A DNA stretch of 64,000 nucleotides from Osmia lignaria lignaria (Eukaryota; Arthropoda; Insecta; Hymenoptera; Megachilidae). The DNA is taken from positions 62,001 to 126,000 of the forward strand of contig NC_135037.1 in the NCBI RefSeq assembly GCF_051020975.1, in the 5' to 3' direction. The notes beneath the pieces are model-generated. The model was not told the DNA's origin and did not search any database. It was given only the letters and a program-made list of their open reading frames with translations. This document shows positions 50,401-58,534 of the stretch, one piece after another; within the stretch, counting starts at the first letter, position 1; every line of letters starts with the position of its first letter. Both the position numbers and the translations under genes were made by a program.

Positions 50401-50657
50401 AACCTAACCCAAACCCAATTTGCTTTAAATTCGTAGTTGCAATGTGATCGCATAGAGAATCTACAGTTTTCGGGTTGTACATTATTTTTGGAACACCTTA
50501 TATTTATCAAACTATTGTTTTAGAGGTGTTTCCCTTCGTCGAACACGCTTGTCACGTCGGACCAGAAGAATGTAAAGTACGGGCCAAAGACTGTGCTGAG
50601 TACACAAGGCTACGGGAATGTTGCTGTCATTCCTATTTAGCTTCTACTTGTAAGTAG
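32460..50657 (+). CDS. Secreted cysteine-rich protein, three exons (host gene)
   Basis: Exons 32460-32625, 37606-37707 and 50524-50657 join with phase-1 introns (donors GTATAT and GTAAGT; acceptors TACAG and TTTAG) into a 133-codon frame ending at TAG 50655-50657. Residues 1 to about 20 (MKYIGIFGALVFILTLG) are a signal peptide. Exon 1 adds an acidic pro-like segment; exons 2 and 3 each encode a module C..C..C..CCC, with DHCCCDG and RECCCHS. It is probably an extracellular disulfide-rich protein, but I do not recognise the family. A perfect donor-like CTTGTAAGTAG overlaps the stop, so a further exon is possible. Introns of 5.0 and 12.8 kb are full of elements. It lies wholly inside the Spy-bounded block. 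Confidence 0.65.
33100..33419. mobile_element. Tc1/mariner-type MITE, 320 bp
   Basis: Terminal inverted repeats CAGGGTGATTCTCTCG... with flanking TA (33098-33099, 33420-33421). Almost the whole element is palindromic: arms of about 130-150 bp include CCAGTATGAATGGACCCAA and its complement. Confidence 0.8.
34165..35040. mobile_element. Foldback element with nested MITE
   Basis: Inverted arms contain AAAATACA(A/G)CCGACTTCAAAA and TTTCAACCTTTTCnGAGGCGGCGCAAAATTAAAAA. A shorter relative is at 44405-44770. The interior is interrupted by the CACTGAGT MITE at 34500-34651. Confidence 0.7.
34500..34651. mobile_element. CACTGAGT-family foldback MITE, copy 1
   Basis: TIRs of about 35 bp with GTCGCAGTGAAGTTGGC near both ends, flanked by TA, with a GC-rich core (GCGGCGACGG...CCGACGCGGCGTG). 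It is related to 39145-39294 and 52401-52521. Confidence 0.75.
36142..36677. mobile_element. Foldback element of about 535 bp
   Basis: Arms of about 180 bp: AGGGTGTTCCAGAAAGGGTGATAATCC at the left is matched inverted by GGATTATCATTCC...TACCCT at the right, with matching TTTTCGTTAnTnA and GATTACGTTC blocks inside. A partial relative is visible near 46740-46830. No coding capacity. Confidence 0.65.
39145..39294. mobile_element. CACTGAGT-family foldback MITE, copy 2
   Basis: Starts CATTGAGTTGCGTTGATTCTG and ends with its near complement, with TA on both sides. Its core CCGATTGGCTGCAGT...CATCGGCTCTCCGGCGTG resembles copy 1. It abuts the 5' end of the jockey-type element. Confidence 0.7.
39326..40318 (+). 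pseudogene. Jockey-type LINE ORF1, one in-frame stop
   Basis: One frame runs from the ATG at 39326 to the stop near 40316, broken only by TAG at 39446-39448. The centre matches the PRE_C2HC region of jockey-clade Gag proteins (YKVILGGIHPKSNMSKI, LFIIELEP). It is followed by zinc knuckles CHRCQIYGYTKNYC, CVKCAGNQLTTLC and CSNCQDKHPANYKGC. The protein would bind LINE RNA. Confidence 0.8.
40319..41160 (+). pseudogene. Jockey-type LINE ORF2 fragment (endonuclease), truncated
   Basis: Traces of an APE-type endonuclease: AYGGTAIIIRNSIKHH near 40745 and LSSDHTPILLEY near 41128-41160, separated by stops and deletions. It ends where the 267-bp repeat begins; no RT follows. Confidence 0.65.
41163..41429 (+). 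repeat. 267-bp dispersed repeat, copy 2
   Basis: Almost identical to 11238-11504. Here it truncates the jockey-type endonuclease; there it lies in a foldback loop. Near identity suggests recent mobility or conversion. It begins TG and ends CA but has no matching flanks. Confidence 0.75.
41479..42477. mobile_element. Tc1/mariner-type MITE with internal minisatellite
   Basis: TA-flanked; it starts CAGTAAAACCTGGATAAATGCA and ends in the complement. About 41880-42160 is tandem DNA of 42-44 bp units around GAGGTGTCGATTCTGGGCAT, passing into a second variant around GTGCCGATTCTGTGTCCGTACACATG. Frames through it are repeat artefacts. Confidence 0.75.
42480..43092. mobile_element. Second copy of the minisatellite MITE, left end missing
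   Basis: Same family and orientation, ending CAGCTTTTACTG|TA. Units around GAGGTGTCGATTCTGGGTAT are followed by a third variant, GCCGCGATACCTATTCTACGTTCG. It abuts the first copy directly. Confidence 0.65.
43095..44396. mobile_element. Third copy of the minisatellite MITE, inverted
   Basis: The units appear in reverse complement (GAATCGACACCTCGGCTGGA at 43182, 43221 and 43261, and again near 43510). The region ends CCAACTTTTACTGTA near 44396. The interior 43600-44300 is AT-rich unique sequence. Confidence 0.55.
44405..44770. mobile_element. Foldback element, short relative of 34165-35040
   Basis: Arms with TTCAACCTTTTCGGAGGCGGCGTAAAATTAAAA and its complement; the right end shows AAGTCGGTTGTATTTTTTGTTA. 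Confidence 0.65.
44771..47280. other. AT-rich intron DNA
   Basis: No gene is seen. 45240-45680 is rich in CAAATAAATATTT-like units. Near 46740-46830 is a partial relative of the foldback at 36142-36677. Confidence 0.4.
47285..48210 (-). pseudogene. Probable decayed DNA-transposon transposase
   Basis: A TA-CAGGGTGATTTTGTTAATTGG terminus at about 47283 faces a minus-strand region with broken coding traces (for example ARKIVLKCEEEAAKRELLH near 48200) and many stops. Composition and the terminus suggest a Tc1/mariner-like element; no catalytic motif could be placed. Confidence 0.3.
48547..48950. repeat. 404-bp palindrome with TTAGGG-like apex
   Basis: Two arms of about 190 bp are nearly perfect inverted copies (GAAAGGCCCCATCACCCC at the left, GGGGTGATGAGGCCTTTC at the right). 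The loop (about 48736-48766) carries three TTAGGG repeats. Nested inside is a TA-flanked MITE, 48659-48838, with termini CAGGGTATTCTAAAAGT. Confidence 0.8.
49061..49466. mobile_element. piggyBac-type MITE, 406 bp
   Basis: Flanked by TTAA on both sides (49057-49060, 49467-49470), with imperfect termini CACTAGAACCACC / GGTAGTTCTAATG. No coding capacity. Confidence 0.7.
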
Positions 50658-51994
50658 TATTTTCCTATTTTTTTTATCGACACTGCTTTGAATGGGATAT
50701 AAACAAAATTAACCCTATATACTATAATTGGAATAAATGTAAAGCCTATAAGATTGCAAAATATTTATTATTTTTCTTGTGAAATTCTGAAAAAATTGTC
50801 CGTAATGATATAAATTACCAAACTGCAAATTTTGAAATATCATTGCATTGAAAGAGTATCAATAGATAATTCCAATTAAAAAGAATTACTTATAATTAGT
50901 TGGTAACATAATACTTGTGTTTTTGATTAATTCATGTTGCTTTTTCTACCATTTCCGAACAGTCTAAAAAAAGTTATTTAAATAAAACAATGAAAATTCA
51001 CAGTGACACAGGGTTCATAATTAGTTATTTAATGTAAAAGGCAACGTAATTTTGTACACATATGTCTTTATATACAAAGTGTCTGGTTTTACTGCACCAC
51101 TTAAATTATTTTCCCTGCTGTTGAAAAAACAAAAACAAACTAACAGGAGTTTATATGGTTTTAAGGTGTATGCATATCTGGCAGTAATAAAAATAAACCC
51201 CAATGACGTCGCAATGACTTATGATTTTAAAATGACCACTACAATGTCGCATTATATAAACGAACCCAGTGACCTTAAAATCACATTCAAAATAATCTCA
51301 AAATCATTTTTTTAATCCTCGCCAAATGCATCCCTTCAAATTATATAAACTTCTCCCAGTTTTTTTCTTATTTTCGATAGCAGTGAAAATAATTTAAATA
51401 TTCAACTTAAACAAGACACCCTGTATATACCCTGTATATACCGTCTGTCCAAGTTTTGATATGACTACTTCCTTGCGTGTGCGCTGCCTAATGATAAACA
51501 AAGAATTTGCAAAGGCAAATTAGCTGGCAACGTTTGATAAAAATTTCAGTTGTCTGTATTGATTTAACTAGCAACATGGATCTAGGAATATAGGGACCAA
51601 GCATTAATCATCTCGTATTAAAATAACTTGAGATCATTTTAATTTATATTTTGTATTCATTTGGCTGAGCTTAGCAAGTACACGTATCTGCTACAAATGT
51701 GTAGATAAATGCAGTTGTACATTTGCATGCAACGTAGGTTTCCTTCCGTTAAGAGAAAGTGTAGAGGGAGAAACTCCTACCACTAACTAAAGCCAATGTA
51801 AGAGTGAGTTAAATGAATGGAGCAATGCTCTTTTCTCTTCACGGTAACTATACCATGGTATATGACTACACATACTCCATAGCATGCAGTATTTTTGCAG
51901 ATACTACACCATGCTGCAGTCATATAATTACCGCTGCATGTATCATAAATGACCATGATATACGACGATAACGTGGTATAGTACCGATGACATA
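50658..51994. other. AT-rich DNA downstream of the host gene exon 3
   Basis: Nothing coding is recognised. 51420-51460 has short ACCCTGTATAT repeats and 51850-51985 has several CATG-centred short palindromes. Confidence 0.4.
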
Positions 51995-52398
51995 CAGGGT
52001 GTCCAAAACAATTGGGACCAAACTTAAATTACGTATTACTCAGGTCAAATAGATGAAAAAAGTTCATATAAGCTTATGTCCGAAAATGCTTTATTAAAAA
52101 GATACATGCTTTTAAAGATATTTATGGTTTATTGTGGCAGTTATAAGAGATGTTTGAAAATTCCTCCCTCTGCAAGAATGCACGCTTCTATTCGTCAAAT
52201 AAGTGATTGCCGAACTCTTTCAAATATTCAAAATGTATTGGAAATAATAGTAAATGCATTTTTTATCGTATTTTTATAGATCAACTCTTTTGCGTGACCC
52301 CATAAATATAAATCCAGAGGTGTTAGGTCAGATAACCTAGGAGGCCAACTGACGATGAGTGGTAAAATCGTAAAGGGAATATGTTTTGTACACTGACA
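51995..52398 (-). pseudogene. mariner-like transposase, C-terminal fragment
   Basis: A TA-flanked terminus CAGGGTGTCCAAAACAATTGG begins at 51995. The minus strand encodes SWPPRLSDLTPLDLYLWGH, the signature around the last catalytic residue of mariner-type transposases, then decays. It is cut by the CACTGAGT MITE at 52401; the N-terminal half is absent. Confidence 0.75.
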
Positions 52399-52400
52399 TA

Positions 52401-52521
52401 CGCTGAGTTGCATTGAACTTGTCGCAGTGAAGTTGGCCACGCATTCACTCACCGACGCGGCGTGAATGCGTTAGTGAATTTGTAGCCAACTTCACTGCGA
52501 CAAGTTCAATTCAACTCAGTG
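52401..52521. mobile_element. CACTGAGT-family foldback MITE, copy 3
   Basis: 121 bp with arms CGCTGAGTTGCATTGAACTTG... and complement, TA on both sides, core CACCGACGCGGCGTGAATGC. Confidence 0.75.
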
Positions 52522-52654
52522 TACAACTAAATGTTTTTTAGACGAGAGAACGACTGATAGAGATCTAGAGGCAGTAGGTCGGGACGTGTAAACCATAACT
52601 GTCATTGACAATTATAATACGTGTACGATTTTGTACAACGAATTGTAACACAAA

Positions 52655-53560
52655 GGGTATAGCCGGATAAGATGGTCAAAAGTGCCCCCAAACCAAATTC
52701 GACTTGCTATGAACCATTCGATAGGTGATAAAAAAAAACCAGTCTGTGCCAAGTTTCAACCCTGTATCTCAAGTATATTAATGATTATCATATAGGTAGA
52801 AGTTTGAAAAAATGTATTTCCAAAAAAAAAAAAATTGAGTTTGAGTGGACTCGAACCTACGAAAAGAAGTTTCCAGCGGTTTAGCAGTCAGACGCTTTAC
52901 CACTGGACCACCGATACCGTTGAAAATACCTTTAATCTTTTGAAATATGCCGGACGTAACGTACTTTTACCAATTATGTTTATTTAGTTTAATTCCTATT
53001 CTATTCCACTGCATGTAAAAACATTGAACAGTGTATATACCATGTATGTGATAAATAACAGACGAAAATTCGTCGAATAAGTAACTCTAACACGCAAAAA
53101 ACAGCGAAAAAATCGGTTTTTAATTTTTTTAACTATGGCGCACCTCTCCAAAAAATCTGAAAAAAATTGAGGATGATAGTATCAATAATATACACTTATA
53201 AAAAAAATATGATCGTAGGACCTCATCTCCTTCAATACAAAATCGCCATTTTTCAGGATTTTTTGACGTTTTTGATTTTTCACGGCTTCAGTTTTCAATT
53301 TAAAAATCTGAAAAAATTCTGTAATATGTACCTCGCAAACAGAAATGTCTCTGATTTTTTTCAGAATTTTCGAATATCACTAAATAGGAGAAATTGGCCA
53401 AAAACCTCGCAATTACATTTTTACCCGTAACTACCCTCCCAGATAACATACAGGGTTGAAACTTGGCACAGACTGGTTTTTCTTGATCACCTATCGAATG
53501 GTTCATAGCAAGTCGAATTTGGTTTGGGGGCACTTTTGACCATCTTATCCGGCTATACCC
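52655..53560. mobile_element. Spy-like DNA transposon B (non-autonomous)
   Basis: 906 bp bounded by GGGTATAGCCGGATAAGATG and its complement, AAA before and TTT after. The inner inverted arm matches for only about 110 bp, whereas the outer arm (53090-53560) matches the outer arm of element A for about 470 bp. It has a tRNA-like segment at 52837-52922 but no transposase. Confidence 0.75.
52837..52922 (-). repeat. tRNA-like segment inside Spy-like element B
   Basis: The minus strand has box A TGGTCCAGTGGTAAAGCG, TGCTAA at the anticodon loop (Ser-GCT-like) and a consensus box B GGTTCGAGTCC. The acceptor ends do not pair. It may still recruit RNA polymerase III. Relative to the outer end its orientation is opposite to that in element A. 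Confidence 0.55.
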
Positions 53561-54211
53561 TTTATATGCACTTTTGGCTCACCTAAAATAGTACTCACAG
53601 ATAGAGGAACATATTTCATTAGCAAAATAATGAAACAAGTTGCAAAAAGATTTAAATTCTCAAAAATCGAAACAGCAGCTTTTTCACCCCAATCAAATGG
53701 ATCATTAGAAAGAGCACATCATCCACTTTGCGAATATTTAAAAAACTTTTCAACGAAAAAATGTGAATGGGATGAACTTCTAGAGCTAGCACAATTCAAT
53801 TATAACACAAGCATTCATTCCAGTCATAAATTCACACCACATGAACTGGTTTTCGCTTATCCAGCTAGGCTACCTTCGACTGAACCCCTAAAGAAATCAG
53901 AACAACTACCTACACACAACGATTACTTGGAAAATCTAATAAAAAACATGAGAGATATAGCTAGTATGGCACGCGAAAATCTAATAGACTCAAAAATGAA
54001 ATCAAAAGAATACTACGATAGATTCATTAAATCGGTAGAATTTAAAACCGGAGACAAAGTATGGTTACTCAAAGAACCCAAACCGGGAAAATTAGAAAAA
54101 GATTGGTATCTAGGGCCATATGAAATACTAAAAATAGGAGATAACAATAACATAACAATCAATTACAAAGGAAAGCCAAAAACAGTTCATGCGAACAAAC
54201 TAAGCATTTAG
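53561..54211 (+). CDS. pol: Gypsy Pol, C-terminal half of integrase
   Basis: It resumes in frame with the 9466 end. KIVLTDRGTYF has the second catalytic Asp (53600) and SPQSNGSLERAHH the Glu (53708), spacing D-x35-E. A basic C-terminal domain follows with GDKVWLLKEPKPGKL and the GPY/F motif WYLGPYEIL, ending in TAG at 54209-54211. No stop or frameshift within. The integrase inserts element cDNA into the host chromosome; here it cannot be made in one piece because of the 44-kb insert. Confidence 0.9.
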   Translation, partial: FICTFGSPKIVLTDRGTYFISKIMKQVAKRFKFSKIETAAFSPQSNGSLERAHHPLCEYLKNFSTKKCEWDELLELAQFNYNTSIHSSHKFTPHELVFAYPARLPSTEPLKKSEQLPTHNDYLENLIKNMRDIASMARENLIDSKMKSKEYYDRFIKSVEFKTGDKVWLLKEPKPGKLEKDWYLGPYEILKIGDNNNITINYKGKPKTVHANKLSI

Positions 54212-54258
54212 CAGCAAAGGAAATAACATAAGCCTTCTTTCTAGGAAAAGAGCCGACA

Positions 54259-56244
54259 ATGAAGTTAATTCTATTAATTTATATCAGCACATTCAAAATT
54301 AGCCAAGCAATAATCGGATTCGATTGCGGCGCAACCAACCCGATCGTATCGACATATTCTTTACTGGACACCGGGGAATGCGACTTCCACCATGCAGACG
54401 TTAGCATAACCAACACCACAATACGGCTACTACAATTAGCGGAATTCAGAACGGTCCCAATCATACAATGCAAAATAGAAATTCAACGCACAATTTTTCG
54501 ATGCGGAATGTTCAGTCACTTAGTACCAGTAGAAAACGCGATACAAGAATACCTTTTAGACATAAGCCATGAAAACTGTAAATCCATACATAATACCGGA
54601 ATATTTAGATACGACAACTTTCATACAATCGCAAATTTAAAAATAAACTCTACAAAATCCGCAGGAATAAGTCTCGCGGGAAACGCAATAGAAAGCTCAT
54701 GTACAGGAGCGTCCTATTCCGATAGCTACGGAACATGGAATAAAGTATACGTACAGGGCCTTATAAAAATCACGTTAATAGAATACACCGCGCAAGTTAG
54801 TCTTAACAACGATAAATTACGCTTAGCATCAGGAACAGTTTGTAAATTTTCGGATGAACATTGTATCGACATGGAAGGAGGACACACCTTCTGGTCAGCG
54901 CTACCGAGAGAAGACTGTTTAAAAACTAGATACGACGTACTATACCGAGGTCCGGTAACAAAATTAACATCTAAAAATCGCGAAACATTATACACAATAG
55001 AAACAACCGACATCTCATTCGCGTTAGCAACGAAAGGAGACATCAAAACTTGCAATAGAATACTAACAAAAACCGAACACCCAAAATTAATTATATACGA
55101 AAGAACACAAAACAATATACTATTCGATAACGACGTACAACCGTCAAAGGAAATATTAAACCTAGACATTCTTACATATACTAACTCAAAATTCGTATAC
55201 GTAGAAAAACACTTCAGGGCTCAAATACAAAATTTATACTTAGACATTTTAAACGAAAGATGCAAACTAGAAAAAAGAACAATCTATAATTCCCTATTCA
55301 TAGCCTCTATTTCACCAGACGAATTCGCGTACGATCTAATGGAAAAACCAGGATACATTGCTAGGATTGCAGGAGAAGTGGTGCACATCATAAAATGCAC
55401 ACCAAAGGAAGTACAACTATTTCACACAGACAAGTGCTACACGCAACTACCAGTAACCTCCGGGAACAAAACACGATTTCTAACGCCTAAAACACACATA
55501 CTAATGAAAGCAGGAACGCAGATAGAATGCAATACAATTATTCCGCAATATTACAAATTGAACAACAATTGGATAGCACTAACACCAACACCAAGGAAAG
55601 CGCAAAACCCAGGAATTCTAAAGCCAAATACGAACATCTCCTGGGAATACAAGGAAATAAATTCAGTAGCGTCAAGCGGAATTTATTCACAAGAAGACCT
55701 CCAAGAACTCCAACAGCACATTATGTTCCCCCTAGAAAAATCAGCCTTGCTGAACACAATAACGAGGGGCATGCTAGGAGAAGAAAGCGTACAAGGAGGA
55801 TTAATCAATAATCTTTTTACAGAGAACACGCTATCCCATATCGCAGAAAATATGTGGAATAAATTCGTGGAAATTATTATTAGCTCTGCAGTAATAATGA
55901 TTTTCATAATCATTCATATCTGCAAGCTAATAATTGACACGATCATAAGGGGATATACATTACATACACTATATGGATGGTCCATACATCTATTGGCAGC
56001 CATCTTCAGCTCAATTACATACTTACTAGTGACACTAAAAAACAACAAAACCATCAAAAAACTTCCAAAGAAAAGAAACCTAGCCAGAAACGAGGATATC
56101 GAATTGAACGAAATAAAAATAGAACGACCAAACACCTTCAATTGGAGAACGCTACCACCCGTTCCACTACGACCACCTGCAATTAAACCACCTGTACCGC
56201 AACCAATAATGCAGAAACAAATACAGGTGTTTACAATGGAATAA
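54259..56244 (+). CDS. env: Envelope glycoprotein of the gypsy-type element (intact frame)
   Basis: 661 codons without interruption, starting 47 bp after the integrase stop. Residues 1-17 form a signal peptide; a cysteine-rich ectodomain follows; two hydrophobic stretches lie near residues 535-560 and 575-593; the last 65 or so residues form a cytoplasmic tail, basic then proline-rich (LPPVPLRPP). From general memory the N-terminal pattern resembles glycoproteins of arthropod negative-strand viruses of the chuvirus type, which some insect retroelements have captured, more than the baculovirus-F-like Env of classical errantiviruses. Assignment needs a search. It would mediate membrane fusion if expressed. 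The conserved frame suggests recent insertion or selection. Confidence 0.75.
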   Translation: MKLILLIYISTFKISQAIIGFDCGATNPIVSTYSLLDTGECDFHHADVSITNTTIRLLQLAEFRTVPIIQCKIEIQRTIFRCGMFSHLVPVENAIQEYLLDISHENCKSIHNTGIFRYDNFHTIANLKINSTKSAGISLAGNAIESSCTGASYSDSYGTWNKVYVQGLIKITLIEYTAQVSLNNDKLRLASGTVCKFSDEHCIDMEGGHTFWSALPREDCLKTRYDVLYRGPVTKLTSKNRETLYTIETTDISFALATKGDIKTCNRILTKTEHPKLIIYERTQNNILFDNDVQPSKEILNLDILTYTNSKFVYVEKHFRAQIQNLYLDILNERCKLEKRTIYNSLFIASISPDEFAYDLMEKPGYIARIAGEVVHIIKCTPKEVQLFHTDKCYTQLPVTSGNKTRFLTPKTHILMKAGTQIECNTIIPQYYKLNNNWIALTPTPRKAQNPGILKPNTNISWEYKEINSVASSGIYSQEDLQELQQHIMFPLEKSALLNTITRGMLGEESVQGGLINNLFTENTLSHIAENMWNKFVEIIISSAVIMIFIIIHICKLIIDTIIRGYTLHTLYGWSIHLLAAIFSSITYLLVTLKNNKTIKKLPKKRNLARNEDIELNEIKIERPNTFNWRTLPPVPLRPPAIKPPVPQPIMQKQIQVFTME

Positions 56245-56368
56245 TCGAACTAAAAATAAGGAAATCATAAGGAAAATAAAATAAAAATTTATTCAAAAAA
56301 AAATAAAAGGAGAAGGATTTGCAAAATAACAAGGTACAATAAAATCCTTACGATAAATATTTGTTCAG

Positions 56369-56385
56369 AAAAAGGAAGGGGAGGA
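56369..56385 (+). promoter_or_regulatory. Candidate polypurine tract
   Basis: An all-purine run AAAAAGGAAGGGGAGGA lies 125 bp after env, as expected for the plus-strand primer site just before a 3' LTR. If correct, the LTR starts near 56386. Other A-rich runs nearby make this tentative. Confidence 0.4.
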
Positions 56386-56632
56386 TACAGTAAACAACAA
56401 GTTATAATAAAAAGAAATTTTATTAAAAACAAAAGGAAGGGTTCACAAAAAGAAAAAAAACAATGCACGAATCAGAATCAAAATAAATAAAATTGTGCTT
56501 TATTCAAAAAGAAAATAGTGTAATCAATATAATCAAAAAAAAGAATAAAAATATAAATAAATATAATCGAAAATTGAAAAAAAAAAAAAAAAAACGAAGG
56601 AAAATAAATTTAAAGAGGAAACATTCTTCTTT

Positions 56633-57015
56633 CTACTTCCTCTCTCCTACAGGGCAGCGCATTCCTGGCCATTGATCCTCGAAAAGAGGGGCGATGTCGA
56701 GCATCCTGTCTTCATCCCAGATGTACAGTTCTTCCAAGTACCGCCGGAAGTTCCGACGGTACTCGCGCACCGTGCGCCGGTACGACAGGTTTATCATTCC
56801 CGGGCACCATATGAATCTACCATCAGTGCGCTAAAAAGATAATACGGAAAAACAAAATAAATAAATAAATAAATAAAATAAAACATACTCACCCAAGAGA
56901 TGAAGATCTCCTTCCTCGGCCTAGATAGATCCATAAAAACCGGGAACGGTATGTACGACGACATGGCAATCCAGGTAGTGATAAAAGCGTTAACGATAGA
57001 ATCAGAATAAATCAT
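56633..57015 (-). CDS. Antisense two-exon small gene next to env
   Basis: Exon 1 (57015-56893, ATG to GTGAGT donor) and exon 2 (56830-56633, after TTTTTAG) join in phase 0 into 106 codons with a 62-base T-rich intron. Exon 1 gives a hydrophobic N-terminal part (NAFITTWIAMSSYIPFPVF); exon 2 gives a compact Arg/Tyr/Trp-rich part (NLSYRRTVREYRRNFRRYL, then LYIWDEDRMLDIAPLFEDQW). Exon 2 is clearly GC-richer than its surroundings. I recognise no family. It lies on the strand opposite to the retroelement, between env and the LTR-like region or within U3, so it could be an antisense accessory gene or a captured host gene; its intron would survive retrotransposition because it is antisense. Confidence 0.55.
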
Positions 57016-57599
57016 TCAAAGTGACGATACCATCCGATCGACCGAAATATATATCAAACACCCCACCAGGTGCGCAAAAATTTCCAAGTAAAGACGGGAC
57101 ATTAACCGACGAAGCATCGATAATACTAGGAACCAGCGCATGCAAGACACTTGCTGTCTCAGCGCGTACCCGCCACAATAGAAATTCCAAGAATTACCAA
57201 TTTCATTCTACAAACCTTAAATTTAAAATTAATAACAGAAGCCCAGAAGTGTCGGTCTACAAGATTATTTAGTACACGCACCAGAGTTACGTTACGCACC
57301 CCTACCGCCTCAATCTCAGCGGGGAGGGAAGTAAATGGTCAGCCAAAAACCATTTACTCTTTGTAATACACCGATCCGCGAACGCAAAGAAACACCAGCA
57401 ACAAAAATTACTCAGCGCAACAAATTCACACCAACTAATAAAATATTGTAATTACACTCATCTCAAATTTGTAAAACCTCATCTAACTTATAAAGGTAGA
57501 AACTATGAATTTGGACAAATATAACTGCTGAAAATTTTTTTTTCTCTTCAAATCTACTTGTTGATATCGTGCCGATATGCAACAATCTAGGCGGCCAGG

Positions 57600-58440
57600 T
57601 GTCACGTCCTGTGACGCATTCTATATGCACGTAAATAAACATAAGTTTCCTTAATTTTGTGATTGATTTCACAATTAAAATCAGTACAATATATGTATTG
57701 TCACATCCTGCGACGCATTCTTGAAACTTCTATTTCATCACCCAAATTCTTTAAACTTCTATTGCACCATCCAAATTCATCGTTCCGCAAATTCTGAGTG
57801 AGCAACTCAGCCGGGTCGTTGTACGGCGAGAACGCTGACGATCCGAACGAGGTGGTTCACCCGAATTGCCAAATCAAATGTCGACCTCATTTATCAATAT
57901 AAAATAACGCGACCGGGCCCGCCCGCACGCAGTCAAATTTTACCAATAGTTCTCGTAGGAAGTTCTCATAGGTGCAGTTCTTATCAGTACATCTAAACGG
58001 TTCATCGACTTATCAACATAGTACGAAACCGAAAGTATCGCGATCAGACTAAATCACTCAGACTATCTGTAAATCATTAAATCCGCGAAGATAATCCGCG
58101 AAGTACCGCTCAGAGTTCGATACTCTAGAATCTACACGACTCTGCTACGAAGCTCAGTACTTCGACAGAGCAAGATTCCGGTAATATCAATAAATTAAAT
58201 AAGTCTAGCGTTTATGACTCTGCTACGAAGCTCAAGGCTTCGACAGAGCAAGATTCTGTAAGACTCGATTGTAAACGTGCGCGAATCAAGAACTGTACCA
58301 GTAACGAATAAACATTCATTGTGATCGAAAGTGCGTGATCTTCACTCGAACGTCTACCCTACCGCTCCAACACCTGGACGACACACCACCACAGGTTCCG
58401 TCCATAGATAGGTTCTACTCGTCCAGCGAAAGGTAAGTGA
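57600..58440 (+). promoter_or_regulatory. LTR-like promoter / polyadenylation region
   Basis: A TATA box (TATAAAATA, 57898-57906) precedes a CAGTC initiator about 35 bp downstream. Two near-identical hairpin blocks (GACTCTGCTACGAAGCTC...CTTCGACAGAGC) follow at about 58139 and 58208, and AATAAA occurs near 58186 and 58307. Two copies of TGTCAC(A/G)TCCTG(C/T)GACGCATTC at 57600 and 57699 may mark its start. This is the expected position of the 3' LTR, but without a 5' LTR the borders are guesses. Confidence 0.45.
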
Positions 58441-58534
58441 GAACCTCTATCTACCTGACAACGTAGATCAAATTACATAAAGTACGCCGAGGACTCAGTG
58501 AGAGAGAGAGAACTCCGCGACTTTACAGCTTTAA

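Larger units (their letters stand above)
9467..53560. mobile_element. 44-kb Spy-bounded insert splitting the gypsy integrase
   Basis: The left boundary is AAA|GGGTATAGCC and the right boundary is GGCTATACCC|TTT. The integrase frame ends on a Lys codon to the left and resumes in the same frame with a Phe codon at 53561, with no missing or duplicated base. The two outer ends are inverted copies matching over about 470 bp. Insertion between AAA and TTT without target duplication is the published hallmark of Spy transposons. Complete short Spy-like elements lie at each end, and a host gene lies between. I infer either transposition using the two outer ends or recombination between Spy copies. Confidence 0.75.

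Noticed and set aside
52837..52922. A functional tRNA-Ser gene
   Set aside because: A and B boxes fit, but the acceptor stem does not pair and the variable region is poor; treated as tRNA-derived.
9460..53570. Simple misassembly joining two gypsy fragments
   Set aside because: The borders are exact transposon ends and the frame is conserved to the base, which a misjoin would not be expected to give; long-read support should still be checked.
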